Part shown: positions 42,478-51,363 of the stretch, piece by piece
Layout of the letters: every line of letters starts with the position of its first letter
Position numbering within the stretch: the first letter of the stretch is position 1
From: Ravibacter arvi
GTDB taxonomy: Bacteria; Bacteroidota; Bacteroidia; Cytophagales; Spirosomataceae
Length of the DNA: 64,000 nucleotides
Reading direction: 5' to 3'
NCBI RefSeq assembly: GCF_039540405.1
Contig: NZ_BAABEY010000020.1
Location: 244,336 to 308,335, forward strand
The notes under the pieces: generated by a model
What the model saw: only the letters and a program-made list of their open reading frames with translations
Told to the model about the DNA's origin: nothing
Database searches by the model: none
Program-made: the position numbers and the translations under genes

Positions 42478-42621
42478 ATGAAAAAGCTTTTTTTCTTCGC
42501 CACCACTCTGCTCCTGTTTAGTGCCTGTTCCCAGCAAAACATCGAGCCTTCATCTGTCAACGATGAGCCGAAACCTCCCAAGACGACCTGCGGTGGCGCC
42601 GAATGCGCTCCGGACCGTTAA
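42478..42621 (+). CDS. Tandem lipopeptide, copy 4
   Basis: A 47-residue precursor with signal MKKLFFFATTLLLFSAC and the same mature sequence as copies 1-3. Silent differences to copy 3: 12 codons; to copy 1: 16. It lies 51 nt after copy 3. Its stop is 58 nt from the convergent stop of the CHAT protein gene, with no clear terminator between. Confidence 0.82.
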   Translation: MKKLFFFATTLLLFSACSQQNIEPSSVNDEPKPPKTTCGGAECAPDR

Positions 42622-42679
42622 CAATATACTACGCACACTCAGTTTGGTCGCAAATCTCCGGTTTTGGCACGCGTATGTC

Positions 42680-45292
42680 CTACCCCCGCGTTACGCGCAA
42701 ACGTACCCACTTCCGATAAAGAAAGAGGCATAAACCGATGATCAGCGAGATTAATCCGAGGTACCAATATCTGGAAAAAGACAGTTTCTTGTGATAAACC
42801 GGTGAATTATTACCCAGCAAGCTAAGGTTTGCCCAGAAATAAGGATGATCATACCGACCGTATTTGCGGTCCTTCCTTAAATCAAGTCCCGCTTTCCGGA
42901 CGGCAACATCCAGGGGCAATCCTTCGTCGATATACTCGGCCACGCGCAGCGAAAGAAAACTGATGGTATTTTCGTTCGCCTCCCATGTGGTTGTAATCAG
43001 CGATGGACAACCCGCATTCGCAAACGCGTAGGCAAGTGATACCGTCCCTTCGCCGGCATAACTTGCGCCATCATTCCCGAAACAGCTGCTGAGCATCACC
43101 AATCTGGTTTTCTCCAGCCGCATTTCCATTATTTCATCCATGTACAGTTTGCTATCTATTCCGGGATAAAACTGAACATACGAAGAGTTGGGGTTTTTAA
43201 GGTCAGCAAATGCATGGGTGGCCAGGTTAAGGATATAATGATCAGTGCCCTGCTCATTGAAACGCTGCTTGGTTGCCTCCCGCCCGGAGACGTGGCTTTG
43301 ACCAATTGCTTTTACCTCTTCCATACTCGATACCGGGCGCCAGCTGTCAAAAATGCTACCATCGCTGTTGTCCTTTACAAACGGTGCAAAAACGAAAGTG
43401 TCACGCTTGCGGGGAAGCTGTTGCTTCAAAAACGGGTGATTCCAGAAAAAAGCGGCGGAATACGTATAGGCAAATGCATATTCGTCGGCCAGATAATGTC
43501 CGGCCTGCTGCTCAAGGACTTCGAAGGGAAGTGAAGAAAATGTCCAGTCTCTCGCCACGATCCACCGTTTGAAACCGCTGGTCAGATCAGCAATGGGGCG
43601 CAGCAGAACGTCATAACATTTCTGGGCGGCGGCAGATCCGGCGTACGCCCCCAAACCAGGGTTTACCTTCACTTCCAGCATCAGCGCTTCAAGGTCGGCC
43701 TCAAACTTTTTCCGGTTAACCGGCCATTTCCGCACGTGGGCTCCGCCTTTCGATATAACAAGAACAACAAGCTGATTATCAATAAGTTTATAAGAAATAT
43801 ATACAGATTGCCCCCCGATAAGCTGACGGACATTCTCAATGCTCATTGGCTCGGGCAGTTCCAACTGCCTGGTAGCATCAGTGCCGGTTACCTTATCCAT
43901 CAGGTAGGTGGTATTAGCGTCCTCCATCCGGTTGAAAAGGGTGTTTAATACGCCTGCTGTCTGCTTCTTCTGAAAAAACTCGAAGCCATTCAAGATTGCA
44001 GACTCCATGTCCGAGCGGGTATCTGCCGAATAGAAATACCGGTCTTCCTGGTTCTCAATTACCTGGCGGTAACTACTTTTCTTTACCCTGATCAGCTTGT
44101 TATAATATTGGAAGGCCATCTCGAGGTCCGCCAGCTTATTTTCTTTTTTATGGCGTTCCGTAAACAATTCGGCTTGCGCCCTGAGAATTTTGATGGCATA
44201 GCTCGGAAATTTAATGTCGGTTTCGGAGCGCCCGATCCCCGCCGGTTCACCGGACGGAAACAAACCTTCATACGCTCCGTTGTAGCAATTCTGAGCCTCA
44301 TCCTCACGGCCCAACGCCTTCTCCAGGTTTCCTTTGAAAAGCATGAGGCTGCTGTAAAGGACGCCGTCTACGATCCCATACTTTTTAAGATGGGCCTCTC
44401 CTCTGGCCAGGAACCTGGCGGCTATTGCCTCCTGACCCGCCTGGAGATGCAGACTTCCCAATTCGGTCAGTACGTAAAGAAGTTGTGTCTGGTAACGCTC
44501 ATTATGGCTTTGAAATAAAGACAATGCTTCCAGCGACCGCCCATACCATACGCGCGCGCTGTCGTTTTTTTGGAGCAGCTTGTAGGTATATCCAACTCCC
44601 GAATAAAGTGACTGTCGCGCCTGTATCCGCTCCCGGGGCACCTCATTTAATGCTTTTATGCGCCAGGAAAGCGCTTCTTCATGCCGGCCCAACAGATCGT
44701 GAACTTCCGCCAGGCTGCCATAGATATAATAAAGCTCGCCATTCATTTTCTTCCGCCGGCACAACTCCAGAGCACGTTCAAAATAAGCTATACTGTCGTA
44801 AAACCGATGTTTCCTCCACACGGAGCGTCCCTGGTTCAGATAGTGATGGAGTACATATTCAGGGATCTGATCGCGCAATACCGGGTTTTTCCGAAGCAAT
44901 TCGTCAGAAAGGAGAAAGTAGTAGGAAGAGGAATCTGCTATTGCCTTGGCATGGAACATAATTCCCAGGCTCGAATACAATTTAAAATAAAGCGAGTCCG
45001 CACCACTATTGGCACTGTGATTCAAAATACGGATCCCCTGGCGGCAATTTTCAATGGAGAGGTCAAATTGCCGGAGACTGTAATAAACACTACTCATGTC
45101 ATTACGCAGATTCGCCGCCCGTGCCGGATCCGCATCCCCCACGGCCGCGAGTGCCTGCTGGTAATACTTCAGGCTTTCTTCATACTTTTCCTGGTCGTAA
45201 AGGCTCTCCGCCCGCGCACGTAACTGATCGGAGCGCAATCCTTCCCCGTCTGTGGCCAGCCCGACCCATAAAAGAAATACCAGAAACTTCAT
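42680..45292 (-). CDS. TPR-CHAT protein: caspase-like peptidase, membrane anchored
   Basis: An 870-residue protein. A short export signal (MKFLVFLLWVGLATDGEG) is followed by TPR repeats to about residue 400 (YDQEKYEESLKYYQQALAAV, RFYDSIAYFERALELCRRKK, LGRHEEALSWRIKALNEV). Residues about 520-830 form a CHAT domain, a clan-CD caspase/separase-like peptidase. The catalytic His693 is in LNLATHAFADL and Cys737 in VMLSSCFGNDG, both in correct context. A membrane segment at 842-859 and a basic tail end the protein. This topology puts the peptidase in the periplasm, tied to the inner membrane. It is convergent with the lipopeptide array, suggesting a shared system. Substrate unknown. Confidence 0.9.
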   Translation of the reverse strand: MKFLVFLLWVGLATDGEGLRSDQLRARAESLYDQEKYEESLKYYQQALAAVGDADPARAANLRNDMSSVYYSLRQFDLSIENCRQGIRILNHSANSGADSLYFKLYSSLGIMFHAKAIADSSSYYFLLSDELLRKNPVLRDQIPEYVLHHYLNQGRSVWRKHRFYDSIAYFERALELCRRKKMNGELYYIYGSLAEVHDLLGRHEEALSWRIKALNEVPRERIQARQSLYSGVGYTYKLLQKNDSARVWYGRSLEALSLFQSHNERYQTQLLYVLTELGSLHLQAGQEAIAARFLARGEAHLKKYGIVDGVLYSSLMLFKGNLEKALGREDEAQNCYNGAYEGLFPSGEPAGIGRSETDIKFPSYAIKILRAQAELFTERHKKENKLADLEMAFQYYNKLIRVKKSSYRQVIENQEDRYFYSADTRSDMESAILNGFEFFQKKQTAGVLNTLFNRMEDANTTYLMDKVTGTDATRQLELPEPMSIENVRQLIGGQSVYISYKLIDNQLVVLVISKGGAHVRKWPVNRKKFEADLEALMLEVKVNPGLGAYAGSAAAQKCYDVLLRPIADLTSGFKRWIVARDWTFSSLPFEVLEQQAGHYLADEYAFAYTYSAAFFWNHPFLKQQLPRKRDTFVFAPFVKDNSDGSIFDSWRPVSSMEEVKAIGQSHVSGREATKQRFNEQGTDHYILNLATHAFADLKNPNSSYVQFYPGIDSKLYMDEIMEMRLEKTRLVMLSSCFGNDGASYAGEGTVSLAYAFANAGCPSLITTTWEANENTISFLSLRVAEYIDEGLPLDVAVRKAGLDLRKDRKYGRYDHPYFWANLSLLGNNSPVYHKKLSFSRYWYLGLISLIIGLCLFLYRKWVRLRVTRG

Positions 45293-45559
45293 TTTACCGT
45301 GGGTATTTGATTATTCAGCTTTCCCTCCCAAAAGCATATAGTCATGGCATTTTTCTGAGTTCAACCGCAAAAAGTTTCATAACGAGATCTCCCCGACTGC
45401 CCCGGAAGGTAATCGTGATTGCCGTTGTCAAAGATCGTAAATTGAAAGCAACACGCAACTAGATCAAAAAGCACCTACAAGCCTTAAAAATACCTATCCG
45501 AATTAGAACGGGCCCGGTCCCAATACGTATTTTTATTACAATCGCCCTGCGGAATCAGG

Positions 45560-46372
45560 CTACCTGCGGTTCGTTAACATAATTCTAAGCATTTCAGGGA
45601 CAGCCTGTCTGACCAGCGAACCATGCCCGGCCCGCAAACAGATAAAATTGCTTTCCGGAAGCCTTTTTACAAGCGGATTTACATCTTTTTTTTGCACAAG
45701 ACGGTCATAGCTCCCCAGAAAAACATAGACTTTCCGCATCGTTACGGGCGCGTCCGGGCTATCGGCCAGGAGCTGGAAACCGAGGTTGCGAAAATTGGTC
45801 CACGACCGATAAACTGTCTCCGAAAATTTTCCGCCAGATGCCAGAAAATGCAGGATTTTTAACAGGCTCGCATGAATTAACCCGGTGCGGCTGAGAACTT
45901 GCGCCACATTTAAAAGTATGCGGGGATGCCTTGTTACACCTTCAAAAATCGCCCTGAATAAGGGGGTTGAGGTAGCAAGCCGAAAGACAGGCTGATCTAC
46001 AACGCCGTCGGGCGCAATCAAAAAGGCGTGCTCCACCCGGCTTCCGAAAAAAGCCAAAGTAGCCAGTGCGAAACGCCCGCCCAGGCTGAATCCGGCAACA
46101 CTGAACCGGTCTATACCGGCGCTTTTCAGAAAATCATCCAGATAATCAGCCCATTCTTGCCCCGACAGAGGCCTACGGCCGCTTTCCCATCTGTCATCTT
46201 TAAAAAAAATCCTGCTTTCACCATGAAAAGGGAGATCAAAAAGATAGGTGGTACAGTGGTCCGCCAACCGCTCGGCCAAAGGCCCGAAGCACTCCGCGCC
46301 GGTTTGACCGATACCGTGGAAAACCAGTAACGGCATCTCCCCATTTCCCTTTTTTATCACCTTCAGCTGCAT
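45560..46372 (-). CDS. Alpha/beta hydrolase
   Basis: A 270-residue alpha/beta-hydrolase. The oxyanion region is LLVFHGIGQTGAECFGPLAE, the nucleophile elbow GFSLGG (FSVAGFSLGGRFALATLAF), the acid in FLGSYDRLVQ and the His in RAGHGSLV. No signal peptide. Substrate cannot be inferred. 45293-45559 between this gene and the CHAT gene contains no gene and no exact promoter box. The rhomboid gene lies 75 nt upstream on the same strand. Confidence 0.9.
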   Translation of the reverse strand: MQLKVIKKGNGEMPLLVFHGIGQTGAECFGPLAERLADHCTTYLFDLPFHGESRIFFKDDRWESGRRPLSGQEWADYLDDFLKSAGIDRFSVAGFSLGGRFALATLAFFGSRVEHAFLIAPDGVVDQPVFRLATSTPLFRAIFEGVTRHPRILLNVAQVLSRTGLIHASLLKILHFLASGGKFSETVYRSWTNFRNLGFQLLADSPDAPVTMRKVYVFLGSYDRLVQKKDVNPLVKRLPESNFICLRAGHGSLVRQAVPEMLRIMLTNRR

Positions 46373-46447
46373 TGAACCTAAAAAATGCCAAAATCCCTTT
46401 CATTAACCCCGACCGTCGCATTTTTGAGGTTTAACTACAGGGTGGTC

Positions 46448-47068
46448 TCAAAACAAACGCCATCCGGCCAGTTGCTTGAAAAAATTGGGTACTGCCTCAG
46501 GATACACCAGGGCCATAAAAACCATTCCGAACAGGGCGCCAAACATATGAGCGTCGTGGTTGACATAGCCGCCGCCTTTTTTTGACTGCCAGATGGAATA
46601 TCCCAGGAAAAGAATACCAAAAATAAAGCCGGGCATCTTGATGGCAAAATACAAATAAACATCCATCAATGGTGCGTAAAGAATCGCCGCGAAAATTACG
46701 GCAGCTACCCCACCCGACGCACCCAGCGAATTATAACGGGAATTCGTCCGGTTTTTGAGAAAGGAAGGGACATCCGAGACCACAATTCCAAGCAGGTATA
46801 ACGCGAGGAAGTAGAGGCCTCCCTGCGCGCCGAACAGGTACCGGAACAACGCTTCCACGCCTTCCCCTATAAACCAGAAACTCAGCATATTAAAAAGCAA
46901 ATGACCGAAATCGGCATGTACAAATCCCGATGTGAGGAAACGATAGTACTCTTTGTGGCGGGTTACTCTTACCGGGTTGAGAAGAAGTTTATCCAAAAGT
47001 GAAGGATTGCTCCAGGAATACCAGGAAATCGCGATCGTCACGATAATCAAAATAAGTGTTATAGACAT
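46448..47068 (-). CDS. Rhomboid family intramembrane serine protease
   Basis: A 206-residue membrane protein with about six hydrophobic segments. The rhomboid features are present: RFLTSGFVHADFGHLLFNML (conserved His and Asn of TM2), the catalytic Ser in SLGASGGVAAVIFA (GASG, TM4), and the catalytic His in NHDAHMFGALFGMVFM (TM6). It cleaves membrane-spanning segments of other proteins. The gene lies 42 nt after the polyprenyl synthase gene and is probably cotranscribed with it. The substrate is unknown. Confidence 0.94.
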   Translation of the reverse strand: MSITLILIIVTIAISWYSWSNPSLLDKLLLNPVRVTRHKEYYRFLTSGFVHADFGHLLFNMLSFWFIGEGVEALFRYLFGAQGGLYFLALYLLGIVVSDVPSFLKNRTNSRYNSLGASGGVAAVIFAAILYAPLMDVYLYFAIKMPGFIFGILFLGYSIWQSKKGGGYVNHDAHMFGALFGMVFMALVYPEAVPNFFKQLAGWRLF

Positions 47069-47110
47069 AGGTGCTTGTTTTAAGCATCAACAATATAAAA
47101 CCGGCTACGG

Positions 47111-48085
47111 CTACTTCTCCCGCGCCCACAACTGGTTGACAAATGAAAGCAATACGCGTTTTCTATCATCCGGAGCACTCAATTCCCGGATAGTACCGAT
47201 TGCCTTTTCAAAATATTTCTTCACTTCTTCTTCTGCAATCTCCTTTATTCCCAGCGCATTATAAATACCGGTTACCCGTTTAACTTTAAGCGCGCTATCC
47301 GGCTCACTGTCGGAGAAAAGAGAGGTAAGCTCTTCCTTCTGAGCGGTATCGGCCAGTTCCAATGCTTTCAGATAGAGAAATGTTTTCTTGTCGGACAGGA
47401 TATCGCCGCCAATTTGCTTGCCGAATTTCCCCGGATCTCCGTACACATCCAGCAGGTCGTCCTTGATCTGGAACCCGAGGCCCATGTTTTCGCCGGCCGC
47501 ATAAAGCGCCTCAACAACCGGCTGCTCCGCCCTGCCTGCCCAGCCGCCCAATTCCATCGAAAATCCCAGCAAGACGGAAGTTTTCAGCCGTATCATATTG
47601 ATATAGTCCGCAATGCTGACCTCCCGCATTTTTTCAAAATTCATGTCGAGCTGCTGGCCTTCACAAACTTCGGATGCCGTTTTATTGAACCGTTTCAGAA
47701 CCTGGGGCAATATATCAGGAGATAAACCCAGAAAAAGCTCATAGGCCTGAACAAGCATGACATCCCCGGAAAGAATGGCGGTATTTTCGTTCCACTTCTC
47801 ATGTACCGTCGGCATACCCCGGCGCAACGGTGCATGGTCCATGATGTCATCATGCATCAGGGTAAAATTGTGGAATACTTCAACGGCATGGGCCGGCTTA
47901 AGCACCTGTTGCCAGTGGTCGGTAAAGAGGTAGGTCGAAAGAACGGCGAGCATAGGACGGAGCCTTTTACCCTGCAGGTCCATCAGGTACCGGATCGGTT
48001 CATAAAGCTCTGCGGGTTCGCTTCCGTAGGAGTGTTGCCCGATCTCTTCGTCCAGTGCTACTTTAAAAATCTCCAGTTGAGACAT
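47111..48085 (-). CDS. Trans-polyprenyl diphosphate synthase
   Basis: A 324-residue isoprenyl diphosphate synthase with QGKRLRPMLAVLSTYLF, the first Asp-rich motif LMHDDIMDHAPLRRGMPTVH, GDVMLVQAYELF, and the second Asp-rich motif FQIKDDLLDVYGDP with FGKQIGGDILSDKKTFL. These bind Mg-diphosphate substrates. It most likely makes the C40-type side chain of menaquinone or a shorter prenyl chain; the exact length cannot be read off. It is divergent from dnaG; a minus-strand TATTTTTG box lies at 48157-48164. Confidence 0.93.
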   Translation of the reverse strand: MSQLEIFKVALDEEIGQHSYGSEPAELYEPIRYLMDLQGKRLRPMLAVLSTYLFTDHWQQVLKPAHAVEVFHNFTLMHDDIMDHAPLRRGMPTVHEKWNENTAILSGDVMLVQAYELFLGLSPDILPQVLKRFNKTASEVCEGQQLDMNFEKMREVSIADYINMIRLKTSVLLGFSMELGGWAGRAEQPVVEALYAAGENMGLGFQIKDDLLDVYGDPGKFGKQIGGDILSDKKTFLYLKALELADTAQKEELTSLFSDSEPDSALKVKRVTGIYNALGIKEIAEEEVKKYFEKAIGTIRELSAPDDRKRVLLSFVNQLWAREK

Positions 48086-48156
48086 TACTGCGTAATCGTA
48101 TTAAGGGAACCAAAGCACCGGGAGCTTTCCCGACGTTCCTCCGTGAATTCAAGCGG

Positions 48157-48164
48157 CAAAAATA
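48157..48164 (-). promoter_or_regulatory. -7 box (TATTTTTG, minus strand) for polyprenyl synthase-rhomboid genes
   Basis: CAAAAATA on the plus strand reads TATTTTTG on the minus strand, 72 nt before the ATG at 48085. Confidence 0.45.
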
Positions 48165-48259
48165 GCAATTATAAAAGTGCAATCCGAAAATAAAGTACAG
48201 GCGGTAAACGATACTGCAAAGCATTTGGAGTGGCCGCTTTCGTGTTGTCCGAATAGTCG

Positions 48260-48267
48260 TAAATTTG
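48260..48267 (+). promoter_or_regulatory. -7 box (TAAATTTG) upstream of dnaG
   Basis: TAAATTTG fits TAnnTTTG; TTTC at 48238-48241 is 18 nt upstream, a near match to the -33 TTTG. The predicted leader to ATG 48389 is about 115 nt, longer than for other genes here. Confidence 0.5.
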
Positions 48268-48388
48268 TGAAAGGCGGAGGCACCCGAAAAACCTGGAACT
48301 TCCTCCACACTGAAACGTGGCAGAGCGTCTTGCGGCGGAAGTACAGTCCGCCAAAGCCGCTCGACTCACGGCTCACAACTTTTTACTG

Positions 48389-50347
48389 ATGAAAATTCAC
48401 GCGGAAACGGTTGACAGAATAAAAGATGCGGTGGAAATCACCGAAGTAATCGGCGATTATGTCAACCTGAAAAAGAGGGGCGCCAACTACCAGGCGTGCT
48501 GCCCGTTTCACAACGAAAAGACACCGTCTTTCAGCGTGAACCCGGTTCGCCAGATTTACAAGTGTTTCGGCTGCGGTGCCTCCGGCGACGCGATCAAGTT
48601 TGTAATGGATATAGACGGCGTAGGCTACATGGAAGCCCTTCGCCATCTTGCTCAGAAATACAAGATTGAAATCCGGGAAGAAGAGGTTTCCGACGAAGCG
48701 GTAAACCGGCAAAACGAGAAGGAGAGCCTTTATATCGTCCTGAATTTTGCAAAGGATTTCTTTCAAAAACAATTGACGGACGGAGCAGAAGGCCGTTCGA
48801 TTGCCTTACCTTACTTCAGGGAAAGAGGGCTTTCCGACACAACGATCGAAAAGTTCCAGCTCGGTTACAGCCCGTCTGACTGGAGCGTATTTTCCGACCA
48901 TGCGGTACAGAAGGGGTATACCCCTCAAATTTTGGAAAGTGCCGGTCTTTCTATAAAAAGGGAAGGAAAAGATTCTCTTTTTGACCGGTTCCGCGAGCGG
49001 GTCATCTTCCCGATCCACAATATTTCCGGGAAAGTGATCGCCTTCGGCGGCCGTATTCTGAAAACTGATAAAAAAGCTGCCAAATACATCAATTCCCCGG
49101 AAACAGCCGTTTACCACAAAAGTGACGTGCTCTACGGGATACACCAGGCCCGGAATGCTATCCGCCAGGCCGACCTCTGCTACCTCGTAGAAGGTTACAC
49201 CGATGTACTGTCGCTCCACCAGGGTGGAATAGAAAACGTGGTAGCCTCTTCCGGCACCTCACTTACAATTGAGCAAATACGCCTCATCAACAGGTTCACT
49301 CCCAATATTACCATTCTTTATGACGGTGATGCAGCCGGAGTAAAAGCGGCACTCCGCGGAATTGATCTTGTGCTCGAGGAAGGCCTCAATGTGAGTATTG
49401 TAACGTTCCCTGACAATGACGACCCCGACAGCTATATGCGAAAAGTGGGGAGCGCGAAGTTCATCGAACATATTCAACAGGCAACACAGGATTTTATCAC
49501 GTTCAAAACCGAAGCCCTTCTGGCAGATGCCGGCGACGATCCCTTCAAAAAAGCCGAGCTTATTACAGATATCGTCCATAGCATCGCAAAAATTCCGGAC
49601 GCGATAAAGCGGCAGGTGTTCTTTGCCCGTGTGGCGGAACGGATGAAAATTGAAGAGCAGACCCTGATCACAGAGGGGAACAAGCTTCTCCGTCAGCAGA
49701 CCTCGCAACGCCAGAAAGAAAAGCAGAAAGAGTCAACCAGGCGGGTGAACGACGCGCTGGAGGGATTCGGCGATGAACCGCCGATGGACCTCTTCGCCCC
49801 CGAAGGCTACACCCCGCCGGAAAAGCCGGAAGACTTCCGGAAAAAGACAGAGGAGGAATGCATCCGTCTGCTGGTATTGTACGGTAATGTAGAATTGGAG
49901 GAGGGCATTACGGTCTGTCACTATATCCTGGAAGAAATCGAAGACCAGGTAATACTCGATCCTGTATTCGGCTCTATTTTACAGGTATTTAAAAGCCAGC
50001 TCAGCCAGGGCAAGATACCGCACACCGACTTTTTCATCCGGCATGAAAACCCGGAGATCAAGGCAGCCGCTATTAACTGGACTACCCCGAAATTTGAAGT
50101 CAGCAATTTGTGGTTCGACAAACACGAGATTTATGTACCGACTGAACTCGATGTTCTCCACAAAAGCAGCCTCCATTCTATCTTCAGGCTGATGAAACAA
50201 TCGCTCGATGAAGAATTAAAGGAACTGCTGCAAAAGCTTTCGCTCGACCTCGACGAAGCGACCTGCCAGGAAGTGCAGGCCAGGTACCTGGAAGTAAAGA
50301 AAAAAAGCGTTTTGGTTTCGAAAGAACTTGGTATTATTTTCGGCTAG
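48389..50347 (+). CDS. dnaG: DNA primase
   Basis: A 652-residue primase. The N-terminal zinc-binding domain is CCPFHNEKTPSFSVNPVRQI followed by YKCFGCGASGDA, and it begins with the usual ETVDRIKDAVEITEVIGDYV. The TOPRIM/RNA polymerase domain has the FRERVIFPIHNISGKVIAFG block, YLVEGYTDVLSLHQGGIENV (conserved Glu) and ILYDGDAAGVKAALRGID (conserved Asp-x-Asp). The C-terminal third (about 430-652) is the DnaB-binding region and is long. It synthesises RNA primers for chromosome replication. ATG 48389 matches the family; upstream reading to 48317 is rejected. Confidence 0.97.
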   Translation: MKIHAETVDRIKDAVEITEVIGDYVNLKKRGANYQACCPFHNEKTPSFSVNPVRQIYKCFGCGASGDAIKFVMDIDGVGYMEALRHLAQKYKIEIREEEVSDEAVNRQNEKESLYIVLNFAKDFFQKQLTDGAEGRSIALPYFRERGLSDTTIEKFQLGYSPSDWSVFSDHAVQKGYTPQILESAGLSIKREGKDSLFDRFRERVIFPIHNISGKVIAFGGRILKTDKKAAKYINSPETAVYHKSDVLYGIHQARNAIRQADLCYLVEGYTDVLSLHQGGIENVVASSGTSLTIEQIRLINRFTPNITILYDGDAAGVKAALRGIDLVLEEGLNVSIVTFPDNDDPDSYMRKVGSAKFIEHIQQATQDFITFKTEALLADAGDDPFKKAELITDIVHSIAKIPDAIKRQVFFARVAERMKIEEQTLITEGNKLLRQQTSQRQKEKQKESTRRVNDALEGFGDEPPMDLFAPEGYTPPEKPEDFRKKTEEECIRLLVLYGNVELEEGITVCHYILEEIEDQVILDPVFGSILQVFKSQLSQGKIPHTDFFIRHENPEIKAAAINWTTPKFEVSNLWFDKHEIYVPTELDVLHKSSLHSIFRLMKQSLDEELKELLQKLSLDLDEATCQEVQARYLEVKKKSVLVSKELGIIFG

Positions 50348-50446
50348 TCAAAACAAACTGCCACTTTTCATTTATCCATTATGATCAGGGATGAGCCGGT
50401 GCAGCAGAACTCCGTCACAGCTCGTCACTCAAATCTTTTTACAACG

Positions 50447-51298
50447 ATGAAAAAATTTACATTCCTGTTTTCAATTTTGCTCGCGCTGCTGGTTCTGCCT
50501 AACGTCACATCGGCCCAGCTTAACCTTCCGCAGGCCAGCCCCTCAGCCATCGCAGCACAGGGCATCGGGCTGGGCGAAGCCCGCATCGACTACCATCGTC
50601 CTTCCCTGAAAGGCCGTAAAATGTTCGGCAGCCAGGTACCTTACGGGTCTGTATGGCGTACCGGAGCCAACCAGGTTACCACCCTGACGCTTTCGCGGGA
50701 AATGGAAGTGGCCGGCAACAAAGTCGCTGCGGGTAAATATGCCCTGTTTACCATCCCTGCTCCCGGCGAATGGACGGTTATTCTGAGCAAGGACGCAGAA
50801 GCATGGGGCGCCTACACCTACAATGAGGCGAATGACGTGCTACGTTTTAAAGTAAAGTCGCAGGCACTCAGTAAACCGGTTGAATTTTTCACGATTCGTT
50901 TCGATGACTTTACGCCGACGCAATCCAATGTCGTGATCGAATGGGAAAGAACCCAGATCAAATTCCCGGTTAAGCAGGACGCCGACGCCGAAATCATGGA
51001 GCAAATAAAAACGCTTACCGCCGCGAGCGACGTCAAACCCATGACTCTGATAGGCGCCGCCAATTACTATCTCGATACAAACCGGGAGCTGAACACTGCG
51101 TTTGAATGGGCCTCAAAAGGGCTCGAGTCCAACAAGATGTATTGGGCCTATGCGCTGCGCGCAAAAATTGCGGCCAAAATCGGTAAATGCGATGTCGCAG
51201 TTGAAGATGCTAAAACCGGACTTCCCGGAGCTAAAAAGGCCAACGATATGTCGTATGTACAGACGCTGGAAAAGATTATTAAGGAATGCGGGAAGTAG
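50447..51298 (+). CDS. DUF2911 exported protein
   Basis: A 283-residue protein with signal peptide (FTFLFSILLALLVLPNVTSA). The body matches DUF2911, a family common in Bacteroidota: ARIDYHRPSLKGRKMFGSQV, PYGSVWRTGANQVTTLTLSR, AGKYALFTIPAPGEWTVILS. The C-terminal part (LNTAFEWASKGLESNKMYWA) is helical and TPR-like. Function unknown; periplasmic location expected. ATG 50447 directly precedes the signal peptide; ATG 50381 would add a non-hydrophobic leader. Confidence 0.86.
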   Translation: MKKFTFLFSILLALLVLPNVTSAQLNLPQASPSAIAAQGIGLGEARIDYHRPSLKGRKMFGSQVPYGSVWRTGANQVTTLTLSREMEVAGNKVAAGKYALFTIPAPGEWTVILSKDAEAWGAYTYNEANDVLRFKVKSQALSKPVEFFTIRFDDFTPTQSNVVIEWERTQIKFPVKQDADAEIMEQIKTLTAASDVKPMTLIGAANYYLDTNRELNTAFEWASKGLESNKMYWAYALRAKIAAKIGKCDVAVEDAKTGLPGAKKANDMSYVQTLEKIIKECGK

Positions 51299-51303
51299 AT
51301 GTC

Positions 51304-51363
51304 AGGTGTGAGCCTTGAGGTGTGAGGTATGGGCTCATACCTCACACCTCAAGGCTCACACCT
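51304..51363. repeat. Perfect 28-bp inverted repeat between convergent genes
   Basis: The arm 51304-51331 (beginning AGGTGTGAGCCTTGAGG) is the exact reverse complement of 51336-51363, with a 4-nt GGCT loop. It starts 5 nt after the DUF2911 stop and includes the stop and last codons of the TIGR02757 gene. A single-strand copy of the same GTGAGGTGTGAGGT motif occurs at about 57994-58022. It can act as a bidirectional terminator, but length and perfection exceed a normal one. Confidence 0.8.

Noticed and set aside
45293..45559. Possible gene in the gap between the hydrolase and the CHAT gene
   Set aside because: No credible start or composition in any frame.
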